A DNA stretch of 64,000 nucleotides from Entrophospora sp. SA101 (GCA_958430865.1 CAUDNR010002557.1:126557-190556); one strand, 5' to 3'. Shown: positions 11,790 to 24,646, counted from the stretch's first letter. Numbers and translations are program-made. The notes: a model not told the origin generated them from the sequence alone.

Positions 11790-13625
11790 ATGGTGGCATT
11801 ACACAATAATAACAATAACAGTAATAAGAATAATCATAATAATCATAATAATAGTACTAATAGTAATAGCAATAAGAGTGATAATAATAATAGCAATAAT
11901 TTTTCTAAAAATTCTTATTCAACATCATCAAGCAATCATAAAAATCACCCATTAGATTTATTATATTTTGATAGTAGCATTGGTAATTCAACATCAACGT
12001 CAACGTCAACGTCAACGTCAACAACATCACCCAATTTTATAACAAAACTTTTACACATTCCAAGAAGACTAGTTCATTTAACATTTATACGTAATCTAAA
12101 GAAATTCAAAAAATCACAATTATTTCTTGTATTGTTTATATCATTAGTTGTCTGTTCGATATTTTATTTTTTTATTCTGCCATTTATTAGTTTATACTCT
12201 TTAATATTAAAGTATAAATTGAAAAATTATTTATACAACAATGAATTACTACCTTGTTCACTACGCAAGGATCCAATCCTATATATTGTCAACTCAGAAA
12301 ATATCCTAGTGATTTGGGAGACAAATTGTCCATTCTGTAATTCACAAGTCAAATGGTATCAAGTAATCAATAACAATAGTGACACTAGTAATGAAGTTAG
12401 TAATAGGATTTATAATGATGATGATGATAACAATAATAATATTGATGGTAATAACAATGATAATATTAATGATGAAATTAAAGGTAATATTAATAATAAT
12501 GATATAAATGGTATTAATGATATTGATACTAATTATAAAAATGATAATGATAGTGATGAAATTAATAACGATGGTAGAATTTTTTTAAATATGTCTAGTA
12601 TTTTAACACATTTAGAAATAGATGGTTCACATTATTTATATAAGTCATTAATTGGACCATTTAAGAACATTGGTAAATATGAATACGAAATAATTTATCA
12701 ATCAAATGGAAATTGCACAAACAATACCAATTATGAACCAATTGTTATTGCATCAAACACATTTACTATATTTCCTAATTTATCACCACCATCTTCGTCA
12801 CTTTTCAACACATCATCATCTTCATTGTCATCAATATATCCTATAAGAATATTGGGATTTGCTGATAATCAATTTAATTTAAAAACATTTAATCAAATTG
12901 TTAAATCAGCATCAATACTGCACAATCAGCCCAATTTTATATTACATGTTGGTGATTCTGTACAAAATTTTGATAGTTTACAGCAATGGCAAACTGATTT
13001 TTTTGATCCATTGATCAATTATAAATTAATCCAAAAATCACCAATGATTTTTGCTCATGGTAATCATGACTTTAATCCATTGTTAGATTACTATTACACA
13101 ACAAATAAATTATGGTATTCATTCACTATAGCAAATACACGCTGGATAGTATTGGATAGTAATATCGATGAAGAGTCACAAGATAAATGGTTGATAAAAG
13201 AGTTATCATCAATTGAATCAAAATTGGCCAAGTTTCGTGTTGTGGTGGTACACATACCACCCTTTGTTGAATTTTGGGATCCAAAATCCTGGAATGAGAA
13301 ATCAGAAAAATATTGGGGCGATTTTGTTAGGAAGAGGTATGTGCCTCTATTTCAAAAATATGATGTTGATTTGGTGATAAGTGGACATCAGCATAATTAT
13401 CAACGTGGTCAATTTGATGGTACTGTTTACACCATAATTGGTGGTGCAGGTGGTAAACTGGATTTTGAGAGAGTTGAAGATTGGAAAATTTATTCAATTG
13501 TTAGAAAAATTTACCATTATGTGTTGATTGAAATTTGGTCTGATAAATTGATTTGGGTAGTTTATGATATTAATAATAAAATTATAGATAAATTTGAATT
13601 AGGAAAAAGAACAATTTTCACTTAG
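11790..13625 (+). CDS. Membrane-anchored purple acid phosphatase-like metallophosphatase
   Basis: A single-exon 611-aa protein. Residues 1-105 are an Asn/Ser-rich tail and about 109-131 form one hydrophobic transmembrane segment. An Fn3-like N-terminal region of the PAP type follows (NILVIWETN), interrupted by an Asn/Asp-rich insert at about 195-262. The calcineurin-like metallophosphatase core has the metal-binding signatures in order: D in GFADNQ (~357), HVGDSVQN (~385), GNHD (~423), VVVHIPP (~486) and GHQHNYQRG (~531). PAPs hydrolyse phosphate monoesters. The N-terminal anchor suggests a type II protein with its catalytic domain in the secretory lumen or outside the cell, fitting organic-phosphate scavenging. 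GD-x-x-Y, usual in PAPs, reads GDSVQ here, so the metal-ligand Tyr is absent and a non-PAP metallophosphatase is possible. Confidence 0.85.
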   Translation: MVALHNNNNNSNKNNHNNHNNSTNSNSNKSDNNNSNNFSKNSYSTSSSNHKNHPLDLLYFDSSIGNSTSTSTSTSTSTTSPNFITKLLHIPRRLVHLTFIRNLKKFKKSQLFLVLFISLVVCSIFYFFILPFISLYSLILKYKLKNYLYNNELLPCSLRKDPILYIVNSENILVIWETNCPFCNSQVKWYQVINNNSDTSNEVSNRIYNDDDDNNNNIDGNNNDNINDEIKGNINNNDINGINDIDTNYKNDNDSDEINNDGRIFLNMSSILTHLEIDGSHYLYKSLIGPFKNIGKYEYEIIYQSNGNCTNNTNYEPIVIASNTFTIFPNLSPPSSSLFNTSSSSLSSIYPIRILGFADNQFNLKTFNQIVKSASILHNQPNFILHVGDSVQNFDSLQQWQTDFFDPLINYKLIQKSPMIFAHGNHDFNPLLDYYYTTNKLWYSFTIANTRWIVLDSNIDEESQDKWLIKELSSIESKLAKFRVVVVHIPPFVEFWDPKSWNEKSEKYWGDFVRKRYVPLFQKYDVDLVISGHQHNYQRGQFDGTVYTIIGGAGGKLDFERVEDWKIYSIVRKIYHYVLIEIWSDKLIWVVYDINNKIIDKFELGKRTIFT

Positions 13626-16600
13626 TATTAATTTTAATTTTTCTTCTGTTAATTATACTTTGTAAATACATATGATTTTTTTATTTAACAATTAGTTCAT
13701 TATAATTTTAATATTTTATGGATAACATTAATTTATTATTTTTCAAGCATACCGTTTTCTATATGATTTTGCAATGCAATTTATTTTCTTTTTTTATTAG
13801 GGTATTATGAATAAGATATAAAAGGCAAAAAAAAGTTAGAAATTATTAAGCTTCTTGCGAACTGACTTACATGGAGCTTTTTAAAATAATAAAACCAAAT
13901 TTTAATGTAAAGAATTTACCTTTAAAATTAATTTCCAGTTGTAGTAATTCCTATATCACATAGCCACCTTTAATATTTAAATATACAATATAATAAAAAT
14001 AAGGCAATGTTTAGGGAATCAAAAAGAGTTAGGGTCACAACATTGGTGTTTCCTAAGATGTTAAAGAACGAGGAACATGCCAATCTTCACCTTAGTCAAA
14101 GAAGAAGAAACTATCGGAGAGTCAAGGTCATTACGTGGATGACCAACATTATTTTACCAGTTGATTTATGTCCAATGCTTATGGACCCAAGGCTCCAACC
14201 ACTTTCTTACAGTCGCCAATGTGGCTACTCGAAAAATTGGATACGGAACTTATTAAATTTAAAAAGAGCTAGAGATATTCTAAAGTCTTCAAGAGAATTT
14301 TCAACATAGTAGAATACAAACTTCTACTGCCAGATTAGAAGTTGATGGTGCAAAGAATTCGACAATTCTCTAGTGCGAGGCTTTTTCCGTAATGATATAG
14401 GCGCACTAGTAGGATTTGGCAAATCTGGAAAACATCGACAGGAATGCTGAAAGAGCAATAAATCACTGAAAAAACTTCTCCTTAAATAGACGAACGCATA
14501 AGAAATGAAAACCGGGCCATTTTATATTTCGTCAAACACTTTAGAAGTTTTTCCCTTCAAACATTACCTTGCACATTTCGTTATTGCAATATTAATAGAG
14601 ACCCAATCATTAGATAATTTGTATTTGATAATTATTAGTCTCTTCCTCTATGATTTCCCTCTTTTTTCAAAAAAAAAATCGCAGACATAGTTAATTAGTA
14701 TATTATTATATGCCATATCGATGGCCCGATTGTTCAGCGTGGCCCTTCTACTTTGCCCTATAAAAATAATAATAATCTGTTGATTGAAATTTACACAAAT
14801 TTGTAACAGTGTCAAAGTCCATCTTTTCTGGAGAAAACATGTAATTTTAAATCACGAATCGAGGTTTTTTACAAAGGTTGATGATGGATGGCAGATCAAA
14901 CACCGGGAAACTAATATACTCTTAAACTTTTTCTTGGAGATAAGTACTATGACATGAAAATGCGAAAAAAGAAAATCGGTAAACGCCATACACGTTGCGA
15001 TGATATAGTCCTTGTTAACCATTACCTAAATGGAAGGGAGAGTTTATAAAAAAATAGCAGATCGTTTAAACCGTATTACGAATTAGTTTAGCGTTAGATT
15101 AAATACTAATTATCAAGTTCGAGATAGCATTCATTTTCCAATTTATGAGTGAGTCCTCCTGAGGTTTCGAGCGAAAAATGCTTATCCAAGACCAGATATT
15201 AAAGGGCCATTAGCAAAAAGGATGAAATTTCAGCAAAATGTAAATATCGTGTTAGATACGATTCCAAATATGACAGTATATGATGAATGTTAGGTGAAAT
15301 CAAAACACTTCGCATGAATGAGAAACTTCTTATACAACAGTATATATTAATATCGGCATTTGGTAAACCCTGGTCACTCTAGATTAGAATTCTAGATAAC
15401 TTTTATTTGAAAAAAGAATTTCATTTTTAAAACATTGAATTATCTTATATTCACAAAGTATGCCTTCTTTTTGCCAACACATTCATCAAAAAAAAAAAGC
15501 AAGCAAATAAAAATTTTTAATGTGCCTGCCTATTGTTACAAAACCTACAAATTGAATAAAAATGGGATATACAATAAATATGATGAAAAGGCAATTGAAG
15601 CAGGTTGTGATTGCTCAGAAATGATTCCAAAGAATTAATTTGCAGAATTTGCAGAGCTTTTCAAGCTCTTACTAAATCAGAACAAGATATCTTCTTAATG
15701 GTTCAGCTAACAGCAATGGATGGTGGAAAAATAAGTGCTAGCGAACGCCTTAAAAAGAAAGCTCGTGTCAATAAAAAGACTTTTTATCGCTGAAATCATA
15801 ACACAATCCTTTGTCAAAAAGCATATCTCAATATACTAGGAGTTGGTAGAACTTACTTTGGAAATATCAGAAGTCATTTAGTAAACAATGGCCTCACATA
15901 AGAGCTCATTTCAATGCAAAAAAAATGCCCCGATGAAAAACCAAAATGGTAATCGATAAAAAATGTTGCCAAGATTGTAAAGAATTTTCTTTTAAATCAT
16001 ATAGAAGTACATGGGTTGGTTTACCAAGTCCAAAAAGAATTGTCAATAGAATAACCCAGTCGGTTATATATACTTACCAGCAGAAATATTCATAGAAACT
16101 TTCTTGCTGGTCTAGAAGAAGACAGCAATTTGAAGTCATGATGCATTTCGTAAATTATAACATCAATTAACTCCTCAAATTCAAATTATGAGTTCAAGAA
16201 ACAGACTTGTGTGATAGCTGTCACAATAAAAGGAGACTAAAAACTTGCTAAGAAGATACAAAAAGCATCTGTCAAAAGCAAAATTAGAAAGAAATTATTA
16301 TAACAAGAATACAAAATTAGAAGAAATCAGAATTATTTGAATGACAAGACATAGTATGAAGAAAGACCGTGAGATAAAAGTCATTGGAATGATTGTCTAT
16401 AACCTTTTTACTTTGCGCTCTTTCCACAAAGGATTTTGGAGAAAAGGGAAAGTTTTCCTTTATAAATGTGATATTATTAACGAAATGCTAAATAAAAGTT
16501 GAAATAACAGCAGACGTTAATAATTTACTTATGAAATTCGCATGATCCAAAAAAGCAGTGAAAAATTGCTTTTTTAAAAAAGAATTTTTCGGCAAAGTTC

Positions 16601-17373
16601 ACTTTCCTCCAATAAATTAAGTGTAATGATATTTTCATAATAAAATAAATGATGAAATAAAAATAATGCAATTTAAAGTTTATTTCCCCTCCCCCAAAAA
16701 AAGAAAAATTAAAATTAATAAAATGGCACTAAATTTTCATTACAATTAAATAATAATCTATACATATTATAATATGTGTATGTAAATCTATATTAAAAAT
16801 TTTTTCCTTGAGATCATTAATCAATTCATTGATTAATTCTACTAAATCCTCAATAATTTGTTAAAAGTTTTAGAGATATAAAAGATTTGTGTCAATTTAT
16901 TAAATTTTCAAAAAATTTTTTTTCTTCTCAAAAATCACACATACCTCTAAATCTTTTTAATATCAGCTAGCTATCAAGTAGAAGACGATTATTACTCTTG
17001 AAAAAATTATCGAATAGGACTTTTTGATTTGCTAAATTGTTTGATTTGTTTTTGTTTACTTAAACAAAATCTAAGATTCTTTTTATTCATCAATGCACAC
17101 ACATATATATATATATATATAATATCACATTACTGTATATTCTCACCTTTTTTTGGGTGGGGTTTTTTTGTATTCTTTTATTTCCATATATGTCCAAAAG
17201 CCCACATAATACACATCTATTCTTCAAGAATTTTGTTTTTTAAAAAAATTTTTTTTTTCTAAAATATCACTGACAATAATGAAGTAAATATTTATATATA
17301 TAAAAAATTGATGTTTGACTAATTTTTTTTATTTTATAGATTTATTTTTTTAATAAAATTTTTTTTGACATAT
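13626..17373. other. Gene-poor region with decayed mobile DNA
   Basis: After the phosphatase stop there is no intact recognisable gene until PRP40. A 100-codon frame at 14007-14309 has more balanced codon use than its surroundings but matches no family I know and has no visible partner exon. A transposon-like relic lies at about 15500-16300. Stretches at 16600-17340 are simple AT-rich DNA, with a (TA)n tract near 17103. Confidence 0.5.
15510..15910 (+). pseudogene. Decayed transposon-type ORF
   Basis: Read with frameshifts and stops, the plus strand gives CRICRAFQALTKSEQDIF, an AARVNKKTFYR-like basic tract, and after a stop an ILCQKAYLNILGVGRT segment. This order resembles the N-terminal part of multi-copy eukaryotic transposon proteins with a C-rich start and an 'ICxxAYLxIxGIG' helix-turn-helix-like region. 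There are at least two internal stops and a frame change near 15620, so it cannot be functional. The family assignment is tentative. Confidence 0.35.
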
Positions 17374-20300
17374 TTACTCCACATACTCGCCTTCTTCAGC
17401 ACTTGAATCCCCATGATGATGTTTTTGACGAAATTCAGGTTTGGAAGATATTGCTTTACCAACTACTTCTAATTTAGGCGACGAATTTTTATCAACAGCT
17501 TCTATTTTTGGTGATTGACTTTTTGATTTATATGTAGCAACAGTAACAGTAGCAGTAGTAGTTGAAATAGAAGATAATAATGACGTTATTAAATTGCTTG
17601 AAGAATCAGTACTACCAACATCAGCATCAGCGATACTAAAAGTATTATTAGCAGATGTAACGATGTTAGAAGTAGAAGTGGTAGACGTTGGTTTATGATG
17701 ATCGTGATGAAGTCTTGGTGATTTTGATGAGTGTGTTATGTGTTCACCATGTTTTAATTCAGAATGTCTACTACCACTATTATTGCTGCTACTATTATGA
17801 TCTTGATATCTTGATTCTGAATGTCGTGATTCGTATTTGGGTTTTTGCTAAAATAAAATTTTTTTATAACAAATTATAATAAACAAGAAGATCGAAAACA
17901 TATACTTTTAAAAATAAAATAAAATATATTATATACTTTTCGTCTTTTTCTTCTATCACCATCTCTTTCTCTGTCAGAATAATCACCAGCACTTTCTGCA
18001 GAATTATCAGAATTGTGATGACGTCGATGATGATATGATGATCTATGGGTTTTATGTTTTCTTTTTTTATCTGACGATGTATGTTTATCATCTTCATAAT
18101 CATCATCCTTAAGTGTACCCTCTTCCTCCTCACTGTCATCATCTTTTTTATGAAATTTTTCCTGCGGAAAAAAAAATTTAAAAATAAATAAATGATAATG
18201 TCATTTGTAGTTATATATGTGTATATATATATGCATGTATTAATATTACCCTAATACGGTCCATAAACTTGTTAAAAATTTCAATGCGTTGTTCTTCTGT
18301 ATCGATTGCTTTAAATTCGTCAGTTTTTTCAATGTGTGGTCTTGCCTAAATAATACCAACAAAATAAATTATTACATAAATATAAAGTTTAATGATTTAA
18401 TTTTTTAAAAAAAAAGGAGATAAAAGATAAACCTGATCATATGTTATTTCTGGCGTCAGGGATATATCCAAATTCTTGTTTAATATTGATTTAAATGCAT
18501 CTATCTTTCGACGTTGTCTTCTTTCAGATTTTCTTTGTAGCTATTGGAAGGAATAAAAATAAATTAGCACATTTTACTAAATCTCGAGTCATTATCATTA
18601 TCATTTATAATTGCGACAAATACTTGTTCAAATATGCTTTTCTGATTTATTTCAGAAATTAAAGATGCTCGTTCATCAGAATTAAGAGTTTCTTTGAATT
18701 GTTCAAAAGTCATTCCTGAATTAACTGAAATATCCTTTGACTAAATTAATTAAATTCAAATATTATTGTTACTTATGTTACTAAAAATTAAATGTAACCA
18801 AATAAAAAAAAAATAGATAATGCTATATTTATATCCTTTGAAATAGATATGTATGTACCTTTAGAACCTCCGTTACAACTTTACGTTGTTGGTACAAAAT
18901 CTTGTCAAGTTCTTCAACAACATCCCAAAATAACTCTAGAGGATTTGATCCGGGTTGGCCAAGCATATTTTGATAACGCTCGTCATTAGTAATTAATGGA
19001 AATATTTCCTTCCACTTAGAGTTTGCATTAATTACACTCTTCTTGCGTAATTCGTCCATCAAAGCACGGTATGCGTCTCTGTTTTTACGTTGTTGTCGAT
19101 TTTGATTTTCAAGTTCACGTTTTTTCTTTTCTGCTGATTCACGTTCCAATGATCTAATATGTTCCTCATAGACAGCCAAAAAATCCAACATATCCATATC
19201 TTGTAACTTTTTATCTCGTTGATATTCAGGCGTGCTTGTGTATATAGTTTGAGCCTCAAGCCATCTTGTAGCCTCTGTTATATTTGGAAGTGATTTTAAA
19301 AGATTACTAAACTTTTCCATATTTTCCTTACGAATTGCACGTTGAATTTCCTAATTATTATTTATTTAATTATCATTAATTCATTAATTAATTAATTATT
19401 GATTTACTATTTCAATAATCGTTAAATATATATGTATAAAATAATTACCTTCTCTTGTTTACGAAGATCGTAGATATATTCACCAAATATTTCTTCTCGT
19501 TGTCTATCATCTTCAATTGCTAAAAATGCATGTTCTTTTCCAAACAATTCATTAATTTTTCTAAAGTCAAAGAATTAAATAAATGAAATGAGTTTTTTTT
19601 TTAAAAAGATAAACAATCATTATATCTAAATATCTAAACATACCTATAACGTGTAGATGAATTTACTTCAGGATGAGATTCAAGTAACGATATAAAATCT
19701 TGACGTATTTTAATAGCTTTTGCTCTTTTTTCATCCTAAAGATAATAATAGTAACAATAGTAATAATTGTTATTATTTAATCCATTAAATAAAAAAGATT
19801 ATGTATATTTGCAAGTCGTGCCTATCTATTTGCATAAAGATAACTCAGCCCCATATATTGGGGCTTATAATCTATTAGATAACCTCTAAATGCGTATATG
19901 TATCATGATCTTAAAAGGTCCTGCAAATGCATATTTACATATGCGCAGAAATATGCAAATAAATAGATGCGACTGCATAAGAAAATAAATTATAATTACT
20001 TCTTCCTTCTTTCTTAGTCCATCAATATAATCATGAAATGCTTGTTTACGCTCGGCTAATGTTTTAAGAGCACGATACATTGGTTTACCAATAATAGCTC
20101 TCATAGTTTGTTCCCATGTCCAATCAGGTTTGACACCCTGTATAAAAAACATCAAAGAAATAAAAATTGTAAGAGAAGAAATAAATGTCATCTCTACAAT
20201 TGGTGCGTGCGCCATGCACACACATATTAAAAAAAACCACATACAGATTCTTTAAGTAATTCATGAAAAGCCTTTTCAGCTTCTTCCTTTGTTTCAAATT

Positions 20301-21283
20301 CGATCTTTTGTGTTTCTTGTTGTTGAATAGGTATGACGGATACATTTGGACCAATAGGAGCAGCGAGACCACCAGATCTTATAGAAATATTACCGGGCGA
20401 TACATTTACAGGACTAACAATCGGTACACTCAATTGTCTTGCTCTCTCAAAATCTTGTTGACTAGGTGACAACAAAGCATTACCATTTGCTTGTGATGGT
20501 GATTCAGAAAATCTATTGGTGAATAAATGTTTAGTATTACATATAAATTAATTTATTTATTTATTAGTTGGTTCATTAACGGTCATATGCATCAAATAAT
20601 AATAATAATAATAATAAGTTTACGTACGATAATTTTTTTTTGTCTTTTTCAAGTTTATCAAGAAATTCTATAAAAATCAAAATAATAAATGTATTAAAAT
20701 CAAAATATAAAATCAATTCTAAAAAAAGAAAGAAAAGAAGATTACCTTTGTATTCAGCTGGAATTTCCCATTTAGATTCTTTTGTGTTGGAATTATAATA
20801 ATATTTACTGCCATTATCCGCTGTAAATTCTTTCCAAGCACAAGAACCTATTGATCGCTAATATACATTATTGTCATCATCATCATCATCATCATCATCA
20901 TAATTATTATCAATTGAAATAACTATTAATAATTTTTTTAAAAAAATCTAGACAATTGATAAGTTAACTAACCTCTTCAGGAGTTTTTAATTCGTCGGGT
21001 TTATCCCAACTACTCTGTTTTGTGATAGAATTAAAATAATATTTTCTACCATCAGGGGAGGAATGTTCAGTCCAAACTGTAGAAGTCTTTAGATATCGTA
21101 CAATATATATGCAATATAAATAAATCACGATTAATAAACCGATCACTAACAAGAGAGAACTCGGGAAGAGAAAAAAAAAATACAAACTGGTGGTGGCGGC
21201 GGCGGCGGTACATATGGTGGAGCTTGTGAAAAAGGTTGCCCAGGGGCAGGTCTAGTTGGGTATGATTGAAAGCCTGCTGGTCT
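17374..21283 (-). CDS. PRP40: PRP40 pre-mRNA splicing factor, exons 2-15
   Basis: A U1 snRNP-associated WW-FF protein bridging 5' splice site and branch-point factors. Exons, 5' to 3': 21188-21283, 20973-21086, 20746-20857, 20628-20667, 20245-20512, 20000-20137, 19644-19735, 19449-19560, 18859-19350, 18624-18740, 18433-18540, 18250-18345, 17937-18161 and 17374-17847. All phases agree. With the displaced first exon (27377-27433, plus strand) the protein is 846 aa. Domains are a Pro-rich start (YVPPPPPP), WW1 ([22 protein letters not shown]), WW2 ([22 protein letters not shown]) and a series of FF domains from [24 protein letters not shown] onward. The C-terminus is Lys/Arg/Ser/Asp-rich. Its own ATG exon is missing from the expected place just beyond 21304, see the inverted repeat there. 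Confidence 0.93.
19806..19980. mobile_element. Small palindromic element inside a PRP40 intron
   Basis: The intron between exons ending at 20000 and starting at 19735 is about 264 nt, clearly longer than most others in the gene. It contains imperfect inverted ends, TTTGCAAGTCGTGCCTATCTATTTGCAT near 19809 against the complement of ATGCAAATAAATAGATGCGACTGCAT near 19951. Splice sites are intact, so it is a tolerated intronic insertion. Confidence 0.45.
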
Positions 21284-21303
21284 CTGTTGTAAATCAAAGA
21301 ATC

Positions 21304-21380
21304 AAGTAAATTTGAAAAATTAGAATGATCTAAATTTATTAAAAGAAGACGTTTATTTATTTACCCCATACATAGGCCTT
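21304..21380 (+). repeat. 77-bp inverted repeat, left copy (breakpoint)
   Basis: This 77-bp tract is the exact reverse complement of 27418-27494. It contains the end of PRP40 exon 1 (CCTATGTATGGG) and the start of intron 1. Right of 21380 the sequence switches abruptly into the unrelated UQCC2-like coding exon. It therefore marks a breakpoint at 21380/21381. Confidence 0.95.
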
Positions 21381-21799
21381 CAACTATTTTTGCTTTGGCT
21401 GCTTTATCAATTTCTGCAATTAATCTAGTATAATATTTTGGATTTGATGCTGGTGTATGCATTTTATCTGAAAGTGGATACTATTATTGTTTTATGAAAA
21501 TTAATATATAATATTGATATATACTAATTATTTATTAAACGAACGCTGACCTTTTCCTTGAACTCGTTATTCGCTAAACGTTTTAATGCATCTAGTTCAA
21601 TTTCTGCCTCAGTAATCAATTTATTGTGAACTTCTGGATCATTAATAATCATATTTTTCTGAAAACCTTCTGTTACCCGTAAATGTAAAACTTGTTTTAA
21701 ATTACGATTTGGTCTTAAATGGTCAGCAGGCCAATTTTCTATTACATGTAAAAAAGAACGATAAAGTTGTAGAATTTCTGCACGTGTTGAATTTATCAT
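21381..21799 (-). CDS. UQCC2/Cbp6-like complex III assembly factor, 3'-truncated
   Basis: Two exons are visible: 21551-21799 (83 codons) and 21381-21480, joined by a GT..AG intron to read EFKEK|YPLSDKMH. The sequence ILQLYRSFLHVIENWPADHLRPNRNLKQVL aligns by eye with vertebrate UQCC2 (LYR-like start, WP.D, R.L..L..RV...F). That mitochondrial matrix protein is needed for cytochrome b synthesis and bc1 complex assembly. The coding sequence runs into the 77-bp repeat at 21380 and would end artificially after a few codons (GLCMG, stop). Its true C-terminus is therefore not in place. Confidence 0.75.
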
Positions 21800-24646
21800 T
21801 CTTTCTTAAAGTAAGTGGTTGAAATTTGTTTTTAAAAAATTTATTTTTTTGTGCACATCTTAAAATTTTTTATGATTTTGAGAAAAATGGAAAAGATTTA
21901 CATTCAAAGAGTTTACTATATTAATATTAATATTAATATTGTTTTTTGAAGCTAACTCAAAATATAATATAATAGTGGGTATCTAAGCCAAAAAGGATTC
22001 TATCTAAAGAAGATAAGACACATACATTTTCATTCACTCAAACATATACGAAACAGCAATTAACTATTTTAATATTAAGTTCAGGGTAAAAAAAAGAGTG
22101 TTCAATTTTTCCGGGACTGGGAAAATTATACTAATACTAATACTGTATTAGTATTAAATACTATACTAATACAGTATGTTGATCCCGGGACCGGGAAAAC
22201 TATATCATATTAATGCGAATCTTAGTTTTTCATAATTATACGAATCGATTTTCCCGAACACATTTAAAATCAAAATAGCCGAGGACATGTGAAATTTATC
22301 TTTATTAATTAACAAGGAAGTTTTTATATCTTAAAATGAGCATAAATTAAAAATGTTTCATCGTCTGTTTGCCAAGGATTAATATCAGAGTAAAAGCGTA
22401 ATCCCAAAAAATAAACTTCTTGTGGTGTAATATGAATTGCAATGTCTCCTCCTGCCAAATTTGCACATGAAAAAACACTGTTATAATACTGGATAATAGA
22501 AATATATGATAAATGATCTCAAAATCCTATTATTACTCTTTCTTAGAATGTCTTTTAAAGTTTGCAACTTGATAATTGACTCCAAATGAAATAATTTGAC
22601 CATATTTGCAAATAACTTTTTAGCATTGACAAATTAGGGTATGTAATAAAATATTTTACTATTTTTACACTTTTTTTTTTTTGGTATAAACAATGTTTTC
22701 ATTACTATTACCAATATATTATGTTTGCGAATCGGTGTAACCGAGGACATTTTTTCCCCAGTCATTTTATCCCTGATTAAGTTGCAATTAGGGTTTGTTC
22801 ACAAACCCTAGTTGCAATATTAATATTTATTTATTTGTCGCACAACCCTTAATTCTAAATTACGTGCTGCGCCGCTTACCGAATTTTTTTTAAAAAAAGA
22901 TCTACGGTATATCAGTAAATCGTCTCCCATCCTGTTGCTTGGTGGTCTCTTGAAGTTCTTATAGTTTATCGAAAAGAGCTCTATAATTTGTAGTAGACGA
23001 TTTGGCAAATTTCTATGATATTTTCAAAATTCTAAGAACATTGCCTGATTTTTTCAGTTACCGAAATCCATTTAGAAGAATTAAATCAGCAGAATTATAA
23101 AATGCTATTATAGCAACTTGCCCATGATTATAAAGATCCAATGAATAATCGTAATAATTATAGATTTAAGACATCACCTCCGAAATACAACAAGGGCCTT
23201 TCATAGACTCAAAAAACCTACTATATATTCTGTCTGATTTTCTGCTTACGAGATTGGATAATAACAATCATGTAGGAAAAGCACATTGCAAAGTTAATAT
23301 GGTCTCAACATGAAAAGTTCCTTATGAAGGATGTTCAGAGAGAACTCATATTTCATTTGTTGAAGTTTCTGGTATTGCAGACTTCAATGAATACAACAAT
23401 CGGGAAGCACAAGTAGTATATTTCTTGGCAAGGTGAAATGCGTGATGGATACAAATCAAGTCTTCCCAAAAATAACAAAGTTTTAAAGCCTTTGTTAAAA
23501 AAATAAACAAATTTTTTTGCCGTCCACCTAAATAAACTTATTCGCCTAGCACCAAAATTTTTGTTTTGATAGTTTTAATTATTTATTCGTCAAGTCTAAA
23601 AATTTTTATGCATCGTTTATTATTGTTATTTATCAAATGTAACAACAAACAATCTCGATAAACTCTAGGATTGTGTTTATATACTTTATTTTTATTTTCA
23701 TCAATCAGTTTAATTAATTGGTTGTTGTGATTGACGATTTTGAATTCATTCTTGCAATTTCTTTGTTTCTTCATCTATTTTTTATTATTATTATTATTAT
23801 TATTTTAAGGTCTTTCGAGATTTTCAATGTAACATCCAGATTCCAATGAAATCATCGATCCATTATAATTAATAATGTACATGTGTGAGTGTGTATGTAT
23901 GCAAAGGGTAAATAAATTAATATATGTATGTATACAAATGATCGTCACCCAATAAATAATCCCCCCTAAGAACATTATTGTTATTTAATAAAAAAAAATA
24001 TTTATTCTGTTTAACAGTTAAGGTAAGTTGTTTTCTAAAATAACAAATATGATAAAGATTTTCCAATAAAATCATGTACGATCTTTCATTTTCATTTAGT
24101 TCGAAATTTGAAAATCAACATTAGTGCACTCTTTGTTTTCCAAATCAGTAAAACAGCAAGTATAAAGATTTACTAATAAAGTCTTTGATAATGGAATAAT
24201 GGTCTGGCTGGAGATGGGGTAACACTGCAATTAGAAATAAATAATTGGTTATTCATATGATCACATATTTACTTTAAAACAATAATTCTAATTCTAAGCG
24301 AGATAAATAAACAAATATGTTCATTGTTAATGAGTTATTCAAAGATGTAATATTATAATTCGACTCTAAATAGTTTTTCCTTCCTTGTCATGATTTTAAA
24401 TTTTAAATTTTAAAAATATTATAAATATCTGCTAAAAGTATTTCCTTCAAAAAAATTTATTATTCTCAAACTGCATATAAATAATAATTAACAACGTTCA
24501 TTCATCAATCGTTCATATTTATTCATTCATTTTTTTTTTAAAAAAACAATCTCTTCTTCTTCTTCTAACCTTTTTCGAGTCATTAGTTACTTATTTATAA
24601 TCCTAATCCGAATTTCAAACCCAAACCTAATCATAATCATAAAAAA
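21800..24646. other. Intergenic region with decayed repeats
   Basis: No intact gene. Around 22105-22260 there are palindromic tracts (ATACTAATACAGTAT and CCGGGACCGGGAAAA-like boxes) suggesting a MITE. From about 23040 to 23520 a stretch of less biased composition gives broken frames on the plus strand, for example FVEVSGIADFNEYNN, with many stops; this is probably an old pseudogene I do not recognise. The CT-rich tract before 24647 is the likely 5' region of the 7TM gene. Confidence 0.45.

Noticed and set aside
22795..22815. Inverted AGGGTTTGTTCACAAACCCT as an operator or terminator
   Set aside because: An isolated short palindrome in decayed intergenic DNA of a eukaryote with no adjacent gene. 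No functional claim can be supported.
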